In this document: one piece after another, positions 12,441 to 23,715 of the stretch
Position numbering within the stretch: position 1 is the stretch's first letter
How the letters are laid out: each line of letters begins with the position of its first letter
NCBI GenBank assembly: GCA_021186555.1
Contig: JAJKFL010000039.1
Coordinates: 19,634,733-19,698,732 of the forward strand
Origin: Reticulitermes speratus
Taxonomy: Eukaryota; Arthropoda; Insecta; Blattodea; Rhinotermitidae
Direction of reading: 5' to 3'
DNA: 64,000 nucleotides
Program-made: the position numbers and the translations under genes
Notes under the pieces: model-generated
Seen by the model: only the letters and a program-made list of their open reading frames with translations
Databases searched by the model: none
Told to the model about the DNA's origin: nothing

Positions 12441-12605
12441 TAACTAACTCCATGGAGCAGATTCCTTCTTGAGAAGCTAACAGATCGTCAGCTAGTCGAG
12501 AAATTCCCCGCGTTTTATGTAACCCGCAGGTTCATTACCGCATTCAAAAGAGCCCTCCACCTGTCCCTGTCCTGAGCCATATCAATCCATATTGACTACC
12601 ACTAA
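12441..12605 (-). pseudogene. LINE 3' end fragment
   Basis: The + strand reads TTCATTACCGCATTCAAAAG and then CCTGTCCCTGTCCTGAGCCA, the complement of the same LINE coding end seen at 455-700 and 25060-25375. The 3' flank of the element, on the left here, includes ATTCCCCGCGTTTTATGTAA. It is short and non-coding. Confidence 0.55.
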
Positions 12606-12720
12606 CTTAATATGAGATTGTAACTAACTCCTCTTAACGTTCTGTATAGGCCTATCAAGTACTGTAATTAGGACAGCACAACGTTGGTGTAATATCTGAA
12701 ACATTACTGGTTTAAGCTTT

Positions 12721-12997
12721 CACGGTGGTGCAGTGTTGAGATGTTGGTACTGTGTAAATGGACTGTTTCAAATGTTTCGGAGAAGCAGCTACTCAATTTG
12801 CCACTGCGTCCAAGTGGGCTAGAGGCTGACCTAGCCTCCTCTCCAACGGAAACTGGGACCTTTCGCTAAGAGGGTAATACGGCCGCAGCATGAACGTGGT
12901 CACCTATGTGTTACTAAGGCTAAGAAAGCGTAGATCCTACCTTCACTCATCCTTACGCCTTCGTGGCGGGATGCTTAGCACAGGCACAGCTTTAGCT
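12721..12997 (+). mobile_element. SINE family 1, degenerate copy
   Basis: Body landmarks remain (CTAGCCTCCTCTCCAACGG, TACGGCCGCAGCATGA, CTTACGCCTTCGTGGC). The head keeps a weak A box and no good B box. Confidence 0.5.
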
Positions 12998-13207
12998 TTA
13001 AGCCGATCGTACTGGCCGCTGTGAATTGCGTTCAGTCTCAGGTCGCGCTTTCGAATTCCGCACGGAGCGTGGGTGTAGCCTACGTCCGTCTTATTTTGTG
13101 TTGTGTGTGTTTGTGATCAAAGGAGTTCTAATGACTGTCTGAAATATTCATAGTTAAATATAAAATTCTGAATCAAAACGGACAAAAGATGGATTCATTC
13201 GTTAAAG

Positions 13208-13256
13208 CCGGAGGACGAGGAGGAGGAGAAGAATAATAATAAGAGGAATAAGAAGA
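13208..13256. repeat. Purine-rich simple repeat
   Basis: GGAGGA and AATAAG type units in a short purine-only run. Confidence 0.8.
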
Positions 13257-13423
13257 ATACATATGTACCTAAAAGGACACCCATCTCGAAAAGACTGCAA
13301 TAGCATTCATTTGGGGTGACAGTTTGACACACGTTTCGCAGATACTTATACTTGCCATCGTGTATGCCTTATTGTTTGAATCTCATTAATAAACATATAT
13401 TTTTTTTCTTGTACGTCGTTGAA

Positions 13424-14016
13424 TACAGGGCATACACAAAAGAATGGTGCGGTTTCAAAAGTGAATAAAAAATTTATTTCTCACCTTACACGGGCACAAC
13501 ATACACCGTCAGCGGCGGCAGCTGTCCAAGTTTCTCATTTGGTAATTATAATCCTTCAATGTGTGCACCCTGGGTCACACGACACACATCCACACGGTAA
13601 TCAAACTCATCCCAGACCCGGTGTAGCATGTCCGCTGTAATGGCCTGCAGTGCATGCGTTATCCGATCACGAATTTCATGGATGGACGTGGGCAATGGTG
13701 GTACATAAACGCTGTCTTTAACGAACCCCCAAAGAAAGAAATCGCACGGTGTAAGATCTGGCGAACGGGGTGGCCAAGGGAGAAGGTTTTTGTCTCCATT
13801 TGCAGCAGCACGTCCGATCCAGCGCTGTGGAAGAACACGATTGAGAAGCACTCGTACATTCCTGTGAAAGTAAGCATGAGAAGCGAACTGCTGGTAGCGC
13901 ATGAGAAACTTGGACAGTTGCCGCCGCTGACGGTGTATGTTGTGCCCGTGTAATGTGAGACATAAATTGTTTAATTCACTTTTGAAACCGCACCATTCTT
14001 TTGTGTATGCCCTGTA
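13424..14016 (-). mobile_element. Mariner/Tc1-type deletion derivative with long TIRs
   Basis: The element begins and ends with TACAGGGCATACACAAAAGA and its inverse, with TA at both edges as expected for this superfamily. The terminal inverted repeats run about 115 bp (13424-13540 and 13904-14016) with few mismatches. The interior keeps only the 3' part of a transposase gene on the minus strand. Because 5' transposase coding is absent, it must have moved, if at all, with enzyme made elsewhere. Confidence 0.85.
13558..13905 (-). pseudogene. Transposase C-terminal fragment (mariner/Tc1 superfamily)
   Basis: The minus strand encodes RRWIGRAA-like residues (here QRWIGRAA), then PPRSPDLTPCDFFLWGFVKD, then IRDRITHALQAI and VWDEFDYRVDVCR. 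The block S-P-D-L-x-P-x-D-F-F-L-W-G contains the last acidic residue of the catalytic triad in this superfamily. The DNA-binding domain and the first catalytic residues are missing. The frame stays open through the 3' TIR, about 168 codons in all, which suggests a fairly young copy. No function remains in this piece alone. Confidence 0.85.
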
Positions 14017-14783
14017 TATACCGTATCGGAAACTCGAGAGGGTTCCAGTCAATTTTCTGTATAAAACATCTTTTGAAACTTCAGAACGTCAGTGGGAATT
14101 GCGGATGCCTTGTGCGAATTGAGTGTGACTGACCTACTGAGGCGCAAATATTTGGTAGTTATTTAACAACAGTTACTTGATAATTGTTTGCCCGCGAGTC
14201 TGTCAGGCTTGAGATTACTTCGAAAGAGCCCCTTCCATTGCCATATTGAAATTAAATGTCCAGCACAGCCTAGAAGGAACGTTTCGAAGTTTGTAATGGA
14301 TTCGAACGAGTGAAGCCTACAGGAATCTGTTCTGCAAGAACAAGCCTTGTAACCTTGGTGCACCTCAAGGTTATGGCGACAAGCAGTGATGCAAGCAGCT
14401 CTCACTGTCCCTACTGCGAGGCTACCGATTCGAGATCCAGGTTTGGTGACCAACTTCATCTACTGTGAAAAGCCAGGAAAGTGTTAGCACATGGTAACCA
14501 TCCCCAGAAATTAAATGTCCTAAACTTTGTTCTGCGAAGTACTGGCTCATTCACCCGATCACTGATCGACTGACCGCCTGAGAAAAGTCACGAAAGGCCT
14601 CTGTCACAATTGCCGGCCCTTCGAGATGCGAACCCGTTCTAAGGTATGCTTGCTGTGTCGTGAGATGGCAGAAACATAACTGTGAGGCTCCATGTTGTGT
14701 GCGGTGCATGATGGGAAACGAGCGGCACCAGGCATGGAGATGCGACTGCTTGTCATAAAAGTGAAGTCTTCACTGTCCAAGCC
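14017..14783. other. No recognisable feature
   Basis: Short open frames only, with nothing recognised. Confidence 0.5.
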
Positions 14784-15056
14784 ATGAAGGCACATAGAGG
14801 GAGTCGAGGTATACCTGTAGATCCACAAATTCTTAACCTCGGTACTAAATGGAGGTGAGTTAACTTCACGCCCCGGCCACTGCACACCCGGGAAAGAACC
14901 CCTGTACCAATTGAATAGGAGGATGAATGGGTCCCAGAACCGGTCTGGACGTTTTGGAGAAAAAAGTCTCTTGCCCCTACCGGGATTCGAACCCCGGGCC
15001 CTTCAGCTTGTAGCCTAGTCGCAATACCGACTCAGCTTCTCGCTCCGCGAATACTT
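14784..15056 (-). mobile_element. SINE family 1 copy
   Basis: The minus strand carries a tRNA-like head: the B box is seen on + as GGGATTCGAACCCCGGG, and the A-box side as GCAATACCGACTCAGCTTC. The body (14840-14960 on +) has CTCGGTACTAAATGGAGGTGAG and AATTGAATAGGAGG, the inverse of the landmarks in the plus-strand copies. It is one of the better preserved copies. Confidence 0.8.
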
Positions 15057-15400
15057 CACATAAGAGGCAGCAAATAGTCACTTCACAATTTTTTATTCTT
15101 CTTTCTTTCTTCGCTTCTCGTTGTTACTGTCTTAATTCCTTCTTGCCTCCATTTTTATTCATCATGTTCTTGCCTGTCTTTTTTAATCTTGCTTAGTCCA
15201 TCCGACGCTTTATACCTTGTGGTTTTAGTTGAAAAAATGGTAAATAAATAATAAACTTAACAAGCAGTTCGAAGCGCGGTTTAGTAGTGGCTTTAGTCCT
15301 CGATATCCTGTTGTTCTGCGATTTTAGGCACACCAATAGACTGTGACAATTTCTTAGCTTTCAGCGGTCAGACACTACTACTGCACCTGTGAGCCTTGGT
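15057..15400. other. No recognisable feature
   Basis: T-rich short runs near 15090-15200. Nothing else is seen. Confidence 0.45.
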
Positions 15401-15404
15401 GCCG

Positions 15405-15500
15405 TACGTATCTCGGAAGCTACACGGCGTCACGTCCCAGAAGACGGTAATCCTCATAGTCACCACCGTGAGAACCTCAAACGATTCTCAGAATTGTTTG
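15405..15500. repeat. Penelope-type element end, fragment
   Basis: Contains CTACACGGCGTCACGTCCCA followed by GAAGACGG. The same end sequence, or a variant, is found at 17895-17925, 21985-22010, 27790-27830 and 48500-48525. No hammerhead core is left here. Confidence 0.45.
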
Positions 15501-15660
15501 ATTCGGGGACCTTCGAAACACCATTGTGTTTTCAAGGAACGAAACTCAGTCTGACTTTGACTTGCATTGTGCAGATTTAAATACTACTGGTGTGTCTGAA
15601 GATGTTTATAACAAATTAAAAGTTTTGTTTGGTATTAATATTCGAGACATGTCAGAATTA

Positions 15661-15690
15661 TATTATTATTATTATTTATTATTATTATTA
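15661..15690. repeat. (TTA)n microsatellite
   Basis: An imperfect run of about ten ATT units, directly abutting the Tigger-type element. Confidence 0.9.
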
Positions 15691-15992
15691 CTGCAGGAGG
15701 TACTCCCCCGACTAACGAACAGGATACGTTCTGAACACGTGGTTGTAAGTCGAATTGGTCGTAAGTTGAAAGTACGAAGTGATGTGGAATATAAACCCTC
15801 CAGCAGGTCGAGGGGGATTCACATAAGTAGCCTTTCTGTTGCAAAATAATAAGAACAGAGTTTTTTCAACGAAACAGAGAAATGTAGTTCGAAATTAAAT
15901 TTAAGGACATTTTTACTGTAGTTTGAATTGAAATTTTCTTAAGGAAATTCTGGTCGTAACTTCGGTTGGTCGTAAGTCGGGGAGGGGCTGTA
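15691..15992. mobile_element. Tigger/pogo-type MITE
   Basis: The left part reads CTCCCCCGACTAACGAAC and the right end GGTCGTAAGTCGGGGAGG, which are inverted relatives. Inner repeats of GGTCGTAAGT-type sequence follow. This CCCCGACTTACGA type of terminus is typical of pogo/Tigger MITEs. No transposase frame lies inside. Confidence 0.6.
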
Positions 15993-16149
15993 TTGCTGAA
16001 TATTCAAAAATCGAAATCGTTCTCGAGATCATGTGAAATAGTTTGAATTATCAGAAACTCCTCCTTCTAACAATTTGCCGTTTGTAACACTGCTTCGCCG
16101 TCACATTTCTGAGGGATCCCTCCACCGACTCCAGAACTTCGCCCTCTTT

Positions 16150-16270
16150 CTTACCACTCGGCAGGTCAGAGCGGTAAACGCCACCAGTAGAGCGATACCT
16201 GTATGTCTTCACATCGCATAAGGCCGTATTCTCAATGACACGGTCATGAGAGCCTCAAATTTCTCCAGTC
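16150..16270. repeat. Very decayed Penelope-type end
   Basis: CCGTATTCTCAATGACACGG and GAGAGCCTCAAATTTCTC line up with CGGTAATCCTCATAGTCACC and GAGAACCTCAAACGATTCTC at 15443-15492. This is a similarity by eye only. Confidence 0.3.
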
Positions 16271-17748
16271 TGCTGTCGGTTCCAAGCATAACTCAGAGCT
16301 TGCTTTCCTGCTGCATACGTATCTTCGGAGACATCTTATAGTATGAATGTTATTGTTATTTTTTTATCTATTTTATTTCTATGAAAATCTTTTTTTTCTC
16401 AGGTATGGATTCTGTGTTCGTTAAATATGTCGGACGTAGTCTCAAGTGAAGCATCGTCAGCACGTTTGTGTTGGTTGACTAAGAAACAGTATTCTATACA
16501 CAGTTTGTAGACATATTTGTCATATGCTTCCGTATCAAATTCCACGTATCTCGCTCTAATGATTCATTACTTATCGTCAGCAAATCACTTGTTTTCTAAT
16601 ATCTGCACTGTATTATCATGTATTATTTCAGGGCCCTAAAGTAGTAAGTATGCTAGTGTCGGTTTTGCTTTGTTAGTTTACATGTCCATTATATTGTTAT
16701 TAATTGTAGAAAATTACTTTTGAATATGTCTGTAATTAGTATATGGTCATGCCAAGTTTCATGAAGATCGATCAACTGATTCAGAAGTTGAAATGAACAC
16801 ACACACACATGAACACACATATGGCTGCCTTTGTCCTTGCTAGGAAGTAAAGTGTTTTAGAAACCAAAATGTCGCTTGTCGTGAAAAAGTAGTTTTTTTG
16901 AGCTGGACTAACCTAAGCATGTGTGTGCGCAGCTGACGCGCCGTGCTGTTTGTTAGTGAAGTGGCAATATTGACAATTCTTATTGCATCCTGGCCTTTGA
17001 CAGCAGTATCTTTGCTTGAAACAGAAACACCTGCGTTTAATCTCTGAAAGACTGAAAATGAAGGAATTAGTATCAATTGTATTCAAAATATCGAAGGGAA
17101 ATTCCTGTTTCTTGTTAGGTCTGCATCTGCAGAAGACACATGAATGGGACATATCCGGCATAGTGTTTTTTTTTCTAGTCTTTTTCACTAATATTATTTT
17201 ATTTTTGCCTTTGTATAACTTTTGGTTCATGTACTCATTTTAGTTAAATTGGTGATCGGAACAATTTTGTAACTTTTTCCTTGTATACTGTACATACTGT
17301 AAATTGTAATCTTCAGTAAAAATAAAAATAAAAAAATGGGACATGAATTGTGACGTATTGGTTGCTTTCAGTAAAGCAGTATTGTTAGCACGCTATTCAG
17401 TATGTCATCCGTAATTACGTGATACGCTCAAACTGCAAGTAACTAGTTCAGTTGTGATTTTTTGTTATTTTCTCTCTTTCCCTCCAGCGATGAATGTTAG
17501 CCCCATTTAATAGGCGTGTTTCTTTCTGAGTTCTTGTGACATGCTTATGCAACATGTGACACAATCAGTTACTTGACACAAGAAGAGAATGCTTTTAGGC
17601 AAATGCCTTCTTTGTACGAAATGAACTCGTGATGGGAAAGTTAATTCCACGTGACGTATCTCCACAACTGCCGAATGAATGTTCATGAAATTTGTTAATG
17701 GGGTTTATAATGATATTTGTCGATGATTGTAAAGTTAGTTCGTGTCGA
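16271..17748. other. Unrecognised, AT-rich
   Basis: Includes a T8CTCAG/GTATGG sequence at 16392-16408 that looks like joined splice signals but is weaker than the one near 24.9 kb. Otherwise unrecognised. Confidence 0.45.
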
Positions 17749-17925
17749 TGCAGTCGTCTGGGGTACGACGCCGTGTTGATTGGTAATTTGTTACCGACGT
17801 TTCTGAGAACCTTGCTCTATACATTTTTACGGTAGACTACCCTGAAGATGGAGGCGGCAAGCACCTCCGAATTGTCGGTAACAAATTACCAGTGAGCGCA
17901 GCGTCGTATCCCAGACGACTGCAGT
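17749..17925 (+). mobile_element. Palindromic Penelope-like remnant
   Basis: Arms of about 48 bp (17749-17797 and 17875-17924) are inverted copies, both containing GGTAATTTGTTACCGAC or its inverse and CGTCGTATCCCAGACGACTG or its inverse. Between and partly inside them lies a hammerhead-like motif at 17838-17880. There is no coding sequence. It is assigned to a non-autonomous Penelope-like group from this architecture. Confidence 0.6.
17838..17880 (+). ncRNA. Hammerhead-like motif, TACC/GGTA helix I
   Basis: Order: helix I strand TACC (17838-17841), core CTGAAGA, extra T, stem II GGAGG/CCTCC with a loop, then GAATTGTC and the helix I partner GGTA (17877-17880). GAATTGTC looks like a mutated GAAACGTC, including a CG to TG change typical of methylated CpG decay. 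Helix I and stem II are fully paired, but the GAAA is damaged, so this copy is probably inactive. Confidence 0.55.
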
Positions 17926-19580
17926 CGTGATCAACAAACCTGTGGAAGTGTCAAATGACAGTAGCTCGTGCCCTGCCCGCTCTGTATCTGAATAAGGCCT
18001 GTATCTTTATTTGTAAATATTATTGGAAGTGATTGCTGTTTAATGAAATGCGAGGGGAAATGTCTTGGCTCAGTGCGGTGTCATTTTGTACAGTCTGATA
18101 GTTTTGTACCTGCAATAAATGGACATAGAGATGAGATGTTCAAAATCAAAGAACGTATTTGGGAAAATACGTGGAATCGAAATTGAAGCGCCATGTTCCA
18201 CTCTTTGTCTTCTTTTGTCAGGTCATCTCGTTACACTTAACTGTATGCATAATATTTTCTTATTCCACTTTACCTCAATTTTTCGATATGATTAAGTGTG
18301 TTTGAAAGTTTAGGAGATAAATGGGTGTTACTTCTTCACGTGTTTCCTGTCCCTTCTGTGTGAAATACGAAAGACATCTTCTGCTTGCGGGTTCCGATCT
18401 TCTCTTGCCGTTCTTGTTCGTAGTCCGTGTGTCACTTCCAATACATAAACTGCGGCTGGTTACGTTTAGTGGCCCTAGTAAAATGTTTCTTCTCTTTTTT
18501 GGTTTTGAATTATTTTGGTTACTGTGTTTCAAGTTTGACAACGAGAGAACATTTAAATTTGTGGTCAAATATCAGAAGTGGACTTTTTCTTTGACATTTA
18601 ATGTGTGTAAGGTTAAGGGCCCCGTAATACCCAAAATCACTCACGCCTACTGCTTTCGTCTGAAGTGACATCATAGTATACCGCGTCCATTTAGAACAAT
18701 ATCGACTAAGAATGTACACGTTTCTGCTTTTGTAGTCATTGATCCTATGTACCACTTATTTAAACCAGTGATGATGGACTATAAAATGAAACTAAGATCA
18801 CGTGTTAGCACATGCATGAACTATTATGCTGTTCTGTCTGTCTGTCTCTCTGTCCACGGATTAGGCCAGGCGCCGTTCCAGCGTCTCAGACGTTTATGAA
18901 CTTCCTTGGACGGAGCATCGGCCCATCACAAAATTTGTACTGCGTACCTTATCTGTGACGCAGGCTACATCCGTGGCCCGAGCGAGTGTCGAACCCGCTG
19001 TCGAGCGGTTCTACACCTACGCGCTTTAGATCCCAAAGGCAACGGCGCTCGGATATATTCCTTTCAAGTGTGTACTTCCAGGTGGTAGGTCTATAATTCA
19101 GTTGCATTTATATGTCCAGCGATATTTCGTCGTCTGTGGAGACTATGTACCTTGAATGACAGTTACTGTGAGCTGTGAATTGGGAAACAGCCGCGAAGTT
19201 CGGATCTCCATTCCAACTTGATACTGGATTAATATCTCAAGTTTGAGTTTAATGGTGTTTCAGAATTAAAATTTATAAACACTCACAAATGCACGATCTG
19301 AGCCACAGTGAGCATGTTCAAGAGTTTGTCCAATATTTTTTGACAGATAATTACAATAATGGTCCGAATTTTGAAAGGTCAGTTACAGGTATTCAAGAAA
19401 TGAACTGAACGTTTAAATAATTTTCAACGGCCTTACAGTTGAATCGGTTAGTTCAAAAAGGGAACTGGGTCCGCTGGTCAGTCATTGGCTGCGTTAACCT
19501 GTTCTAAGTAGCCAGCTCAGTTACTGTATACATCACAAAGCACGATACGGCTAGAATAACTAATTTATGAGCAAGGTACC
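17926..19580. other. No recognisable feature
   Basis: No repeat family or gene recognised. A (TCTG)n stretch lies near 18832-18852. Confidence 0.45.
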
Positions 19581-19584
19581 GAGC

Positions 19585-19720
19585 AGGTTAGTCTAGTGGT
19601 ATTGCTCTGGGTTAGTATTCTGGAGGTATACGTTTCGACTCTTCGACGAATTACCGGCTTTCCCGACTGCAGTGTTTAGTGGTTTTCTTCTGTCCTTAAT
19701 ATGTCAGAATGGTAGACTAC
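19585..19720 (+). mobile_element. tRNA-like SINE head, family uncertain
   Basis: GGTTAGTCTAGTGGTATTGC resembles an A box, and CGTTTCGACTC about 40 bases later resembles a B box. The body downstream does not match families 1 to 3. Confidence 0.35.
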
Positions 19721-21860
19721 CCGCAAGGAGCTCTTGCCGTTTTCTTCCAAATCTTTAATTCTTGACTAATTCATTATGATTTCAATACTGTGCCGGAGGT
19801 CCGTCTGCTGTTTAAGGGACACCTTTTGACAAATATGGGTGACACAAACTCTGCAAGGGTAACTGTACTGAGACACAAAGCCATTCATCATAATTCTGTA
19901 GGTTGTTGCATATTTTGCTGCTTAATTGCTTCTTAAAATAGAGCTAGGTGGCATTGTTAATAAATGATAAGCCCTTGAGGCTGTAGGGTCTGAGGAAGAA
20001 ACATCCGGGTGCAAAGTAACTCTCTCATCTCTGTATATGGAAGTACTTGTTGAAATGGATGGCTCTGGGCCGGTCGGGGCTTGGTTCCAGGGTAGGATAG
20101 GAATTTTTGTTTCCGCCACCACGTCCATGCCGGCGATGATGCCTCTGAATCATGCCGTGGTAGCGTCTAGGTGATGTAGACGTGAATATCCACACAAATT
20201 ATATTAAGCGCATGGAGCTGAAGGATAGATTGACGCTCCGGCTGCGTGTTGGCTGGGAGTTTAGGTGGGCCATAGTTCTCGGCATGGTGGTGAAGAGAAT
20301 AATTCATGCACATGGCAGTAACCGAACCACGGTCTTTAAGTCCATGTTGACCGAACTAATCCGACTCGCCGATGAATATATTTGTAGAAGAACTATTTGT
20401 TGAACAGAATGAAGTACGACTAGTGGCTTGTTGGCATAGCTGTGGCTGTCGGCAATCGATCCAAGGCTATCAATTTAGGAGCCACTGGTATGGAAATAAG
20501 ATATGTTTCTGTGTAAAGAAAACGTGAAAGTCCCCCACGAAGTGTGCAGAACGGTGCGCGTCTGTTATTCCAGAATATCAACATCGCTTTCACTGTCCAG
20601 GAACACGAGGCGGAAGGCAGTGCGCGTGACTGGTTAGTGGTTAGTGGGAGTGGGAGGGAGGCGTGCCGGAATTTGTTAGCAGCGTGTTGCTGTTCCCTAA
20701 ATTCTTGTGTGCATCTGTTAACAAACTCAGCATGCCTACATTTAGATTTAATTGACACATGTGTTTTCTTCTTCCTCGTGTTCTCCAACTCCTGTTCCTC
20801 TAGTTTCTCCTCAGTTGCTTTCTTCTTTCCCTGCTGATGTTTCGTTATTCTCTCGCTGCCATAGCCCGATTTAACCCTTGACCTCATCTCTTAAAGAAAT
20901 GTTGTTTCAATCCCGTTAGCAGAAACAAATGGAGGACAAGGCGCGAACAAACAACATGCCTGTCCAAACGGGGATCGACAATTGCGATGCCAGTATTCGA
21001 GCGATCTGCAGTCGACACGCTTTCCGATGTTTTAAAATGTTCGTAACTTTCGAATCTGAAAGGTGGCGTTGCGTCTGACGTGTAGCCAGGAGGTCCGCTG
21101 TTAGAATGTTCAACGGCGGTGTTTATATTTTAGGGTTTTCGTATAACCTTCCAGAAGACCACCTGGACTGTACGCTAGAAAGACCACTATCACTTTCTGT
21201 CGTGGTATCCCTCTTGACTTACGCAGTGCCTAACTCCATGACATACCACATAGCATCAGTACTTAACACAGCGACGGAAATAACGAAACAAACAGCTGTT
21301 CATGACGTACATGTACACGTGATCTGACACCGCAGTCCAGCGGACATGCACAGTGCTGTTTCTCTTGTCTTGATTTTCAGGTTATGCAACAGTGCTCTTT
21401 AAATTCATAAGTCAGATCTGTGTGTAGCATCCAGTAGAAGGGAAGATGGTCGTGGATGATCAGTAGTTAAATATCCGAAAGAAGACGATCAGGGCATGTT
21501 TGCTATGAAGACCACGAAATACCTGTTAGGATAGCCGGCAACTTAGCTGAGATTCAAACCGAGTTCCTTCCGAATACATGTGTGCAGTTTTAAACCTACA
21601 CCGCCCCAGTTGGTTTGTGATCGTGTCACGGAATGCAGGCTGTGAGGAACTTCATTTTGTTTCTTATTGGTCCAGTACTGTACCTGGAGCAGAATCGAAG
21701 AACATTTTGTCTTTCAACGGCTTGTCATACAAGAAAGTTGATATAAAACAGGTCTCCCATTAACATCTACATATTTTATTTACAAACGCATTTTTAGATT
21801 TGATCATTATGTAACGAAAACAGGAAAATAATTGCGAGTTTTTAGGGTTTCGCGGCGGTG
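19721..21860. other. No recognisable gene
   Basis: The largest frame (20420-20887, minus, 155 codons) encodes a lysine and glutamate rich N-terminal half but has no recognisable family and no supporting context. I do not call it a gene. Confidence 0.4.
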
Positions 21861-21879
21861 CAGCTGAGATTTTCGTTAT

Positions 21880-22012
21880 TCTGGGATATGACGCGGCGTC
21901 ATATATGAATATGTGACGTTTCATATTCTGAAGTCAGTGGCTACGAAGATTATCGATGTTTCGGAGGTAGTTATCTGCCAGACGTCGTGGCGTCACGTCC
22001 CAAAGTACAGTA
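21880..22012 (-). mobile_element. Decayed palindromic Penelope-like remnant
   Basis: CTGGGATATGACGCGGCGTC at the left is inverted as GTGGCGTCACGTCCCAAAG at the right. GATGTTTCGGAGG is the inverse of a CCTCCGAAACATC core half. The CTGAAGA half is not readable. Confidence 0.4.
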
Positions 22013-22316
22013 TTCACCTTCAACCTGTGTTCTTTTTTGAATGGATGCGACCAGTTTTGACACAGACAAAGCAAAGGTAAAATTATGTTTTTATATAACT
22101 TAATCCCTAAGCTTCTAGGTAGAAGATGAAAGGTAGGCTGAATAATTTAGAATTGAATTTAGTCTTAATTTCTTCTTAAGTCTATTATTCGTTTGTTACT
22201 CTCGTTTGAAGTTATTAGACTAGTGACGTATTCTAGGAGGAACAGACGATCACCAAAAACGGCAACATGCGTCATCATGTTCATGCATTACGGGTGTTAG
22301 GTATGATCAGGAGTTC

Positions 22317-22383
22317 CGTCGTGACCTGCCCAGCTGTGGGCGCAGGGTACGGCGCAGCCACTGGGCTCGCGGTGGGCCTTCAG
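22317..22383 (+). other. GC-rich exon-like segment
   Basis: A short GC-rich block lies in AT-rich surroundings. It is bounded by TATGATCAG on the left and CTTCAG/GTGAGA on the right, the latter a good donor-like site. One open frame reads SSVVTCPAVGAGYGAATGLA and continues VGLQ up to the donor. The acceptor has no clear pyrimidine tract, and I do not recognise the peptide. It could be chance. Confidence 0.2.
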
Positions 22384-23029
22384 GTGAGAAAGTTTTTGGG
22401 GGCCTGGGGAGCCATATTCTTCGCAGCGTCCTGTGATCACAAGAGGAAGAATTGTCTTTATTAATGGTCATATTAAACAGCGTGCAGGTGAAAGTTGTCT
22501 CCTGAGCTAGCCGCACTTTCCCCCGCATACAGCTCTCCCCACCACTCCTTGTAACCCTATTCTAATTCTTCATACTCTTCCGGGCTAGGAGACCACGTGC
22601 AGCCCCAATTTCCATGCTCAGGGCGTTCTGATTAAGTGCTTACTGTGCCCTCTTTGTATTTTTAGGTTACGGTCTCTACAAATGAGGAGGAGGCACAGAA
22701 TCGTAGTCAGGAAACCTAGAAATAACGAGACCTTATGAAGATGTAGGCGTGCGTGTGGAGTAATATCAAATGTGTGTTATAGAAATTGGGTGAGAAGGTA
22801 GACTGGGTTGAATCGTAATAGGATGTGATTCAGTGGTGGGCTATAGTAGGCAGGATATTGAGCCTGTATATTGCATCAGAGTAATTAATTTTAACTAGCC
22901 GAATAATCTTGAATTTTTAGCGGAGATCATGCCCGCTGAGCGCAGGTTATACTCAGTTACAGTTTCTGATGAATAGTCAAGCGTCAACGGTCAGAACGAT
23001 CGTTATATGAAACGCAATCTTAGTGGTGC

Positions 23030-23450
23030 TTTATGGAGCAAAACATAACGCTTTATGGGGAGACCACGTCCGTCCGTCTGTTTGCGTGTCTCTGACCTGG
23101 TACCAGCGACTAAACTGTTTGTCGGATTTTCATGAATTTCGGTATACAGATGTTTTACAAAACGTTGGCTAGTAAGCGTGAGTTTCATGAAAGTCGGCTC
23201 ATTGACAGTCATACTTTACGTAAGGACGTAAATGAATTTATACCCGTAATTTCCATATTTCTGGGCCCATTTGGGAGAAATTCGGTATGGGAGATCACTA
23301 CATAATGTCAAAGAGCAGTTATGACTTCCATTGAAAACTGTACGTGAAAGCCATACTTTGTTTAAGGGCGTACGTGAAATTTTGCCCAGTTTTCTACATT
23401 TCTCTTCCAGTTTGGATGAAATTTGGTAGAAGCGATGCTGTTACATTGAA
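23030..23450. repeat. Dispersed repeat shared with 61605-62055
   Basis: Shared landmarks are GGAGACCACGTCCG-type sequence, AAATTCGGTATGGGAGATC, GTGAAAATCGGCTCAGTGACAG-like sequence (here at 23179-23211) and TTTACGTAAGGACGTAAATG. Within each copy the landmarks recur at roughly 110-base intervals, so the family has an internally repeated body. No coding frame and no termini were recognised. Confidence 0.6.
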
Positions 23451-23715
23451 TCAGTCACAGATGACACAACCATGAAATTCATCCTTGAATCAGTCACAAT
23501 TCGTAACCAGTAAATTTGTTCGGGGCCTGTCACAATTGTTGACAGATTTATTCTGGATATCACAGTTCGTAACCATTAAATTTGTAGCGGATCCGTTATA
23601 ATTCTTAACCAGTAATTTTGTTTTGGATGTTACCGTTCGCAAACATTGAACCTGATTTGGATCAGTCACAATCCACAACCGTTAAATTTCTTCTGAATCA
23701 GTCTTAATGCGAGAC
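23450..23715. repeat. Degenerate minisatellite, about 35-bp period
   Basis: About seven imperfect units around CAGTCACAATTCGTAACCAG followed by TAAATTTGTTCGGAT, with variants such as CAGTTCGTAACCATTAAATT. On the minus strand one frame reads as a repeated TNLLVTNCD-like peptide, which I take as a by-product. Confidence 0.7.

Noticed and set aside
16392..16408. Second recursive-splice-like site (T8CTCAG/GTATGG)
   Set aside because: The donor half departs from the GTAAGT consensus and no supporting signal was found.
20420..20887. 155-codon minus frame rich in lysine and glutamate
   Set aside because: No recognisable family, no splice signals and no repeat-independent support.
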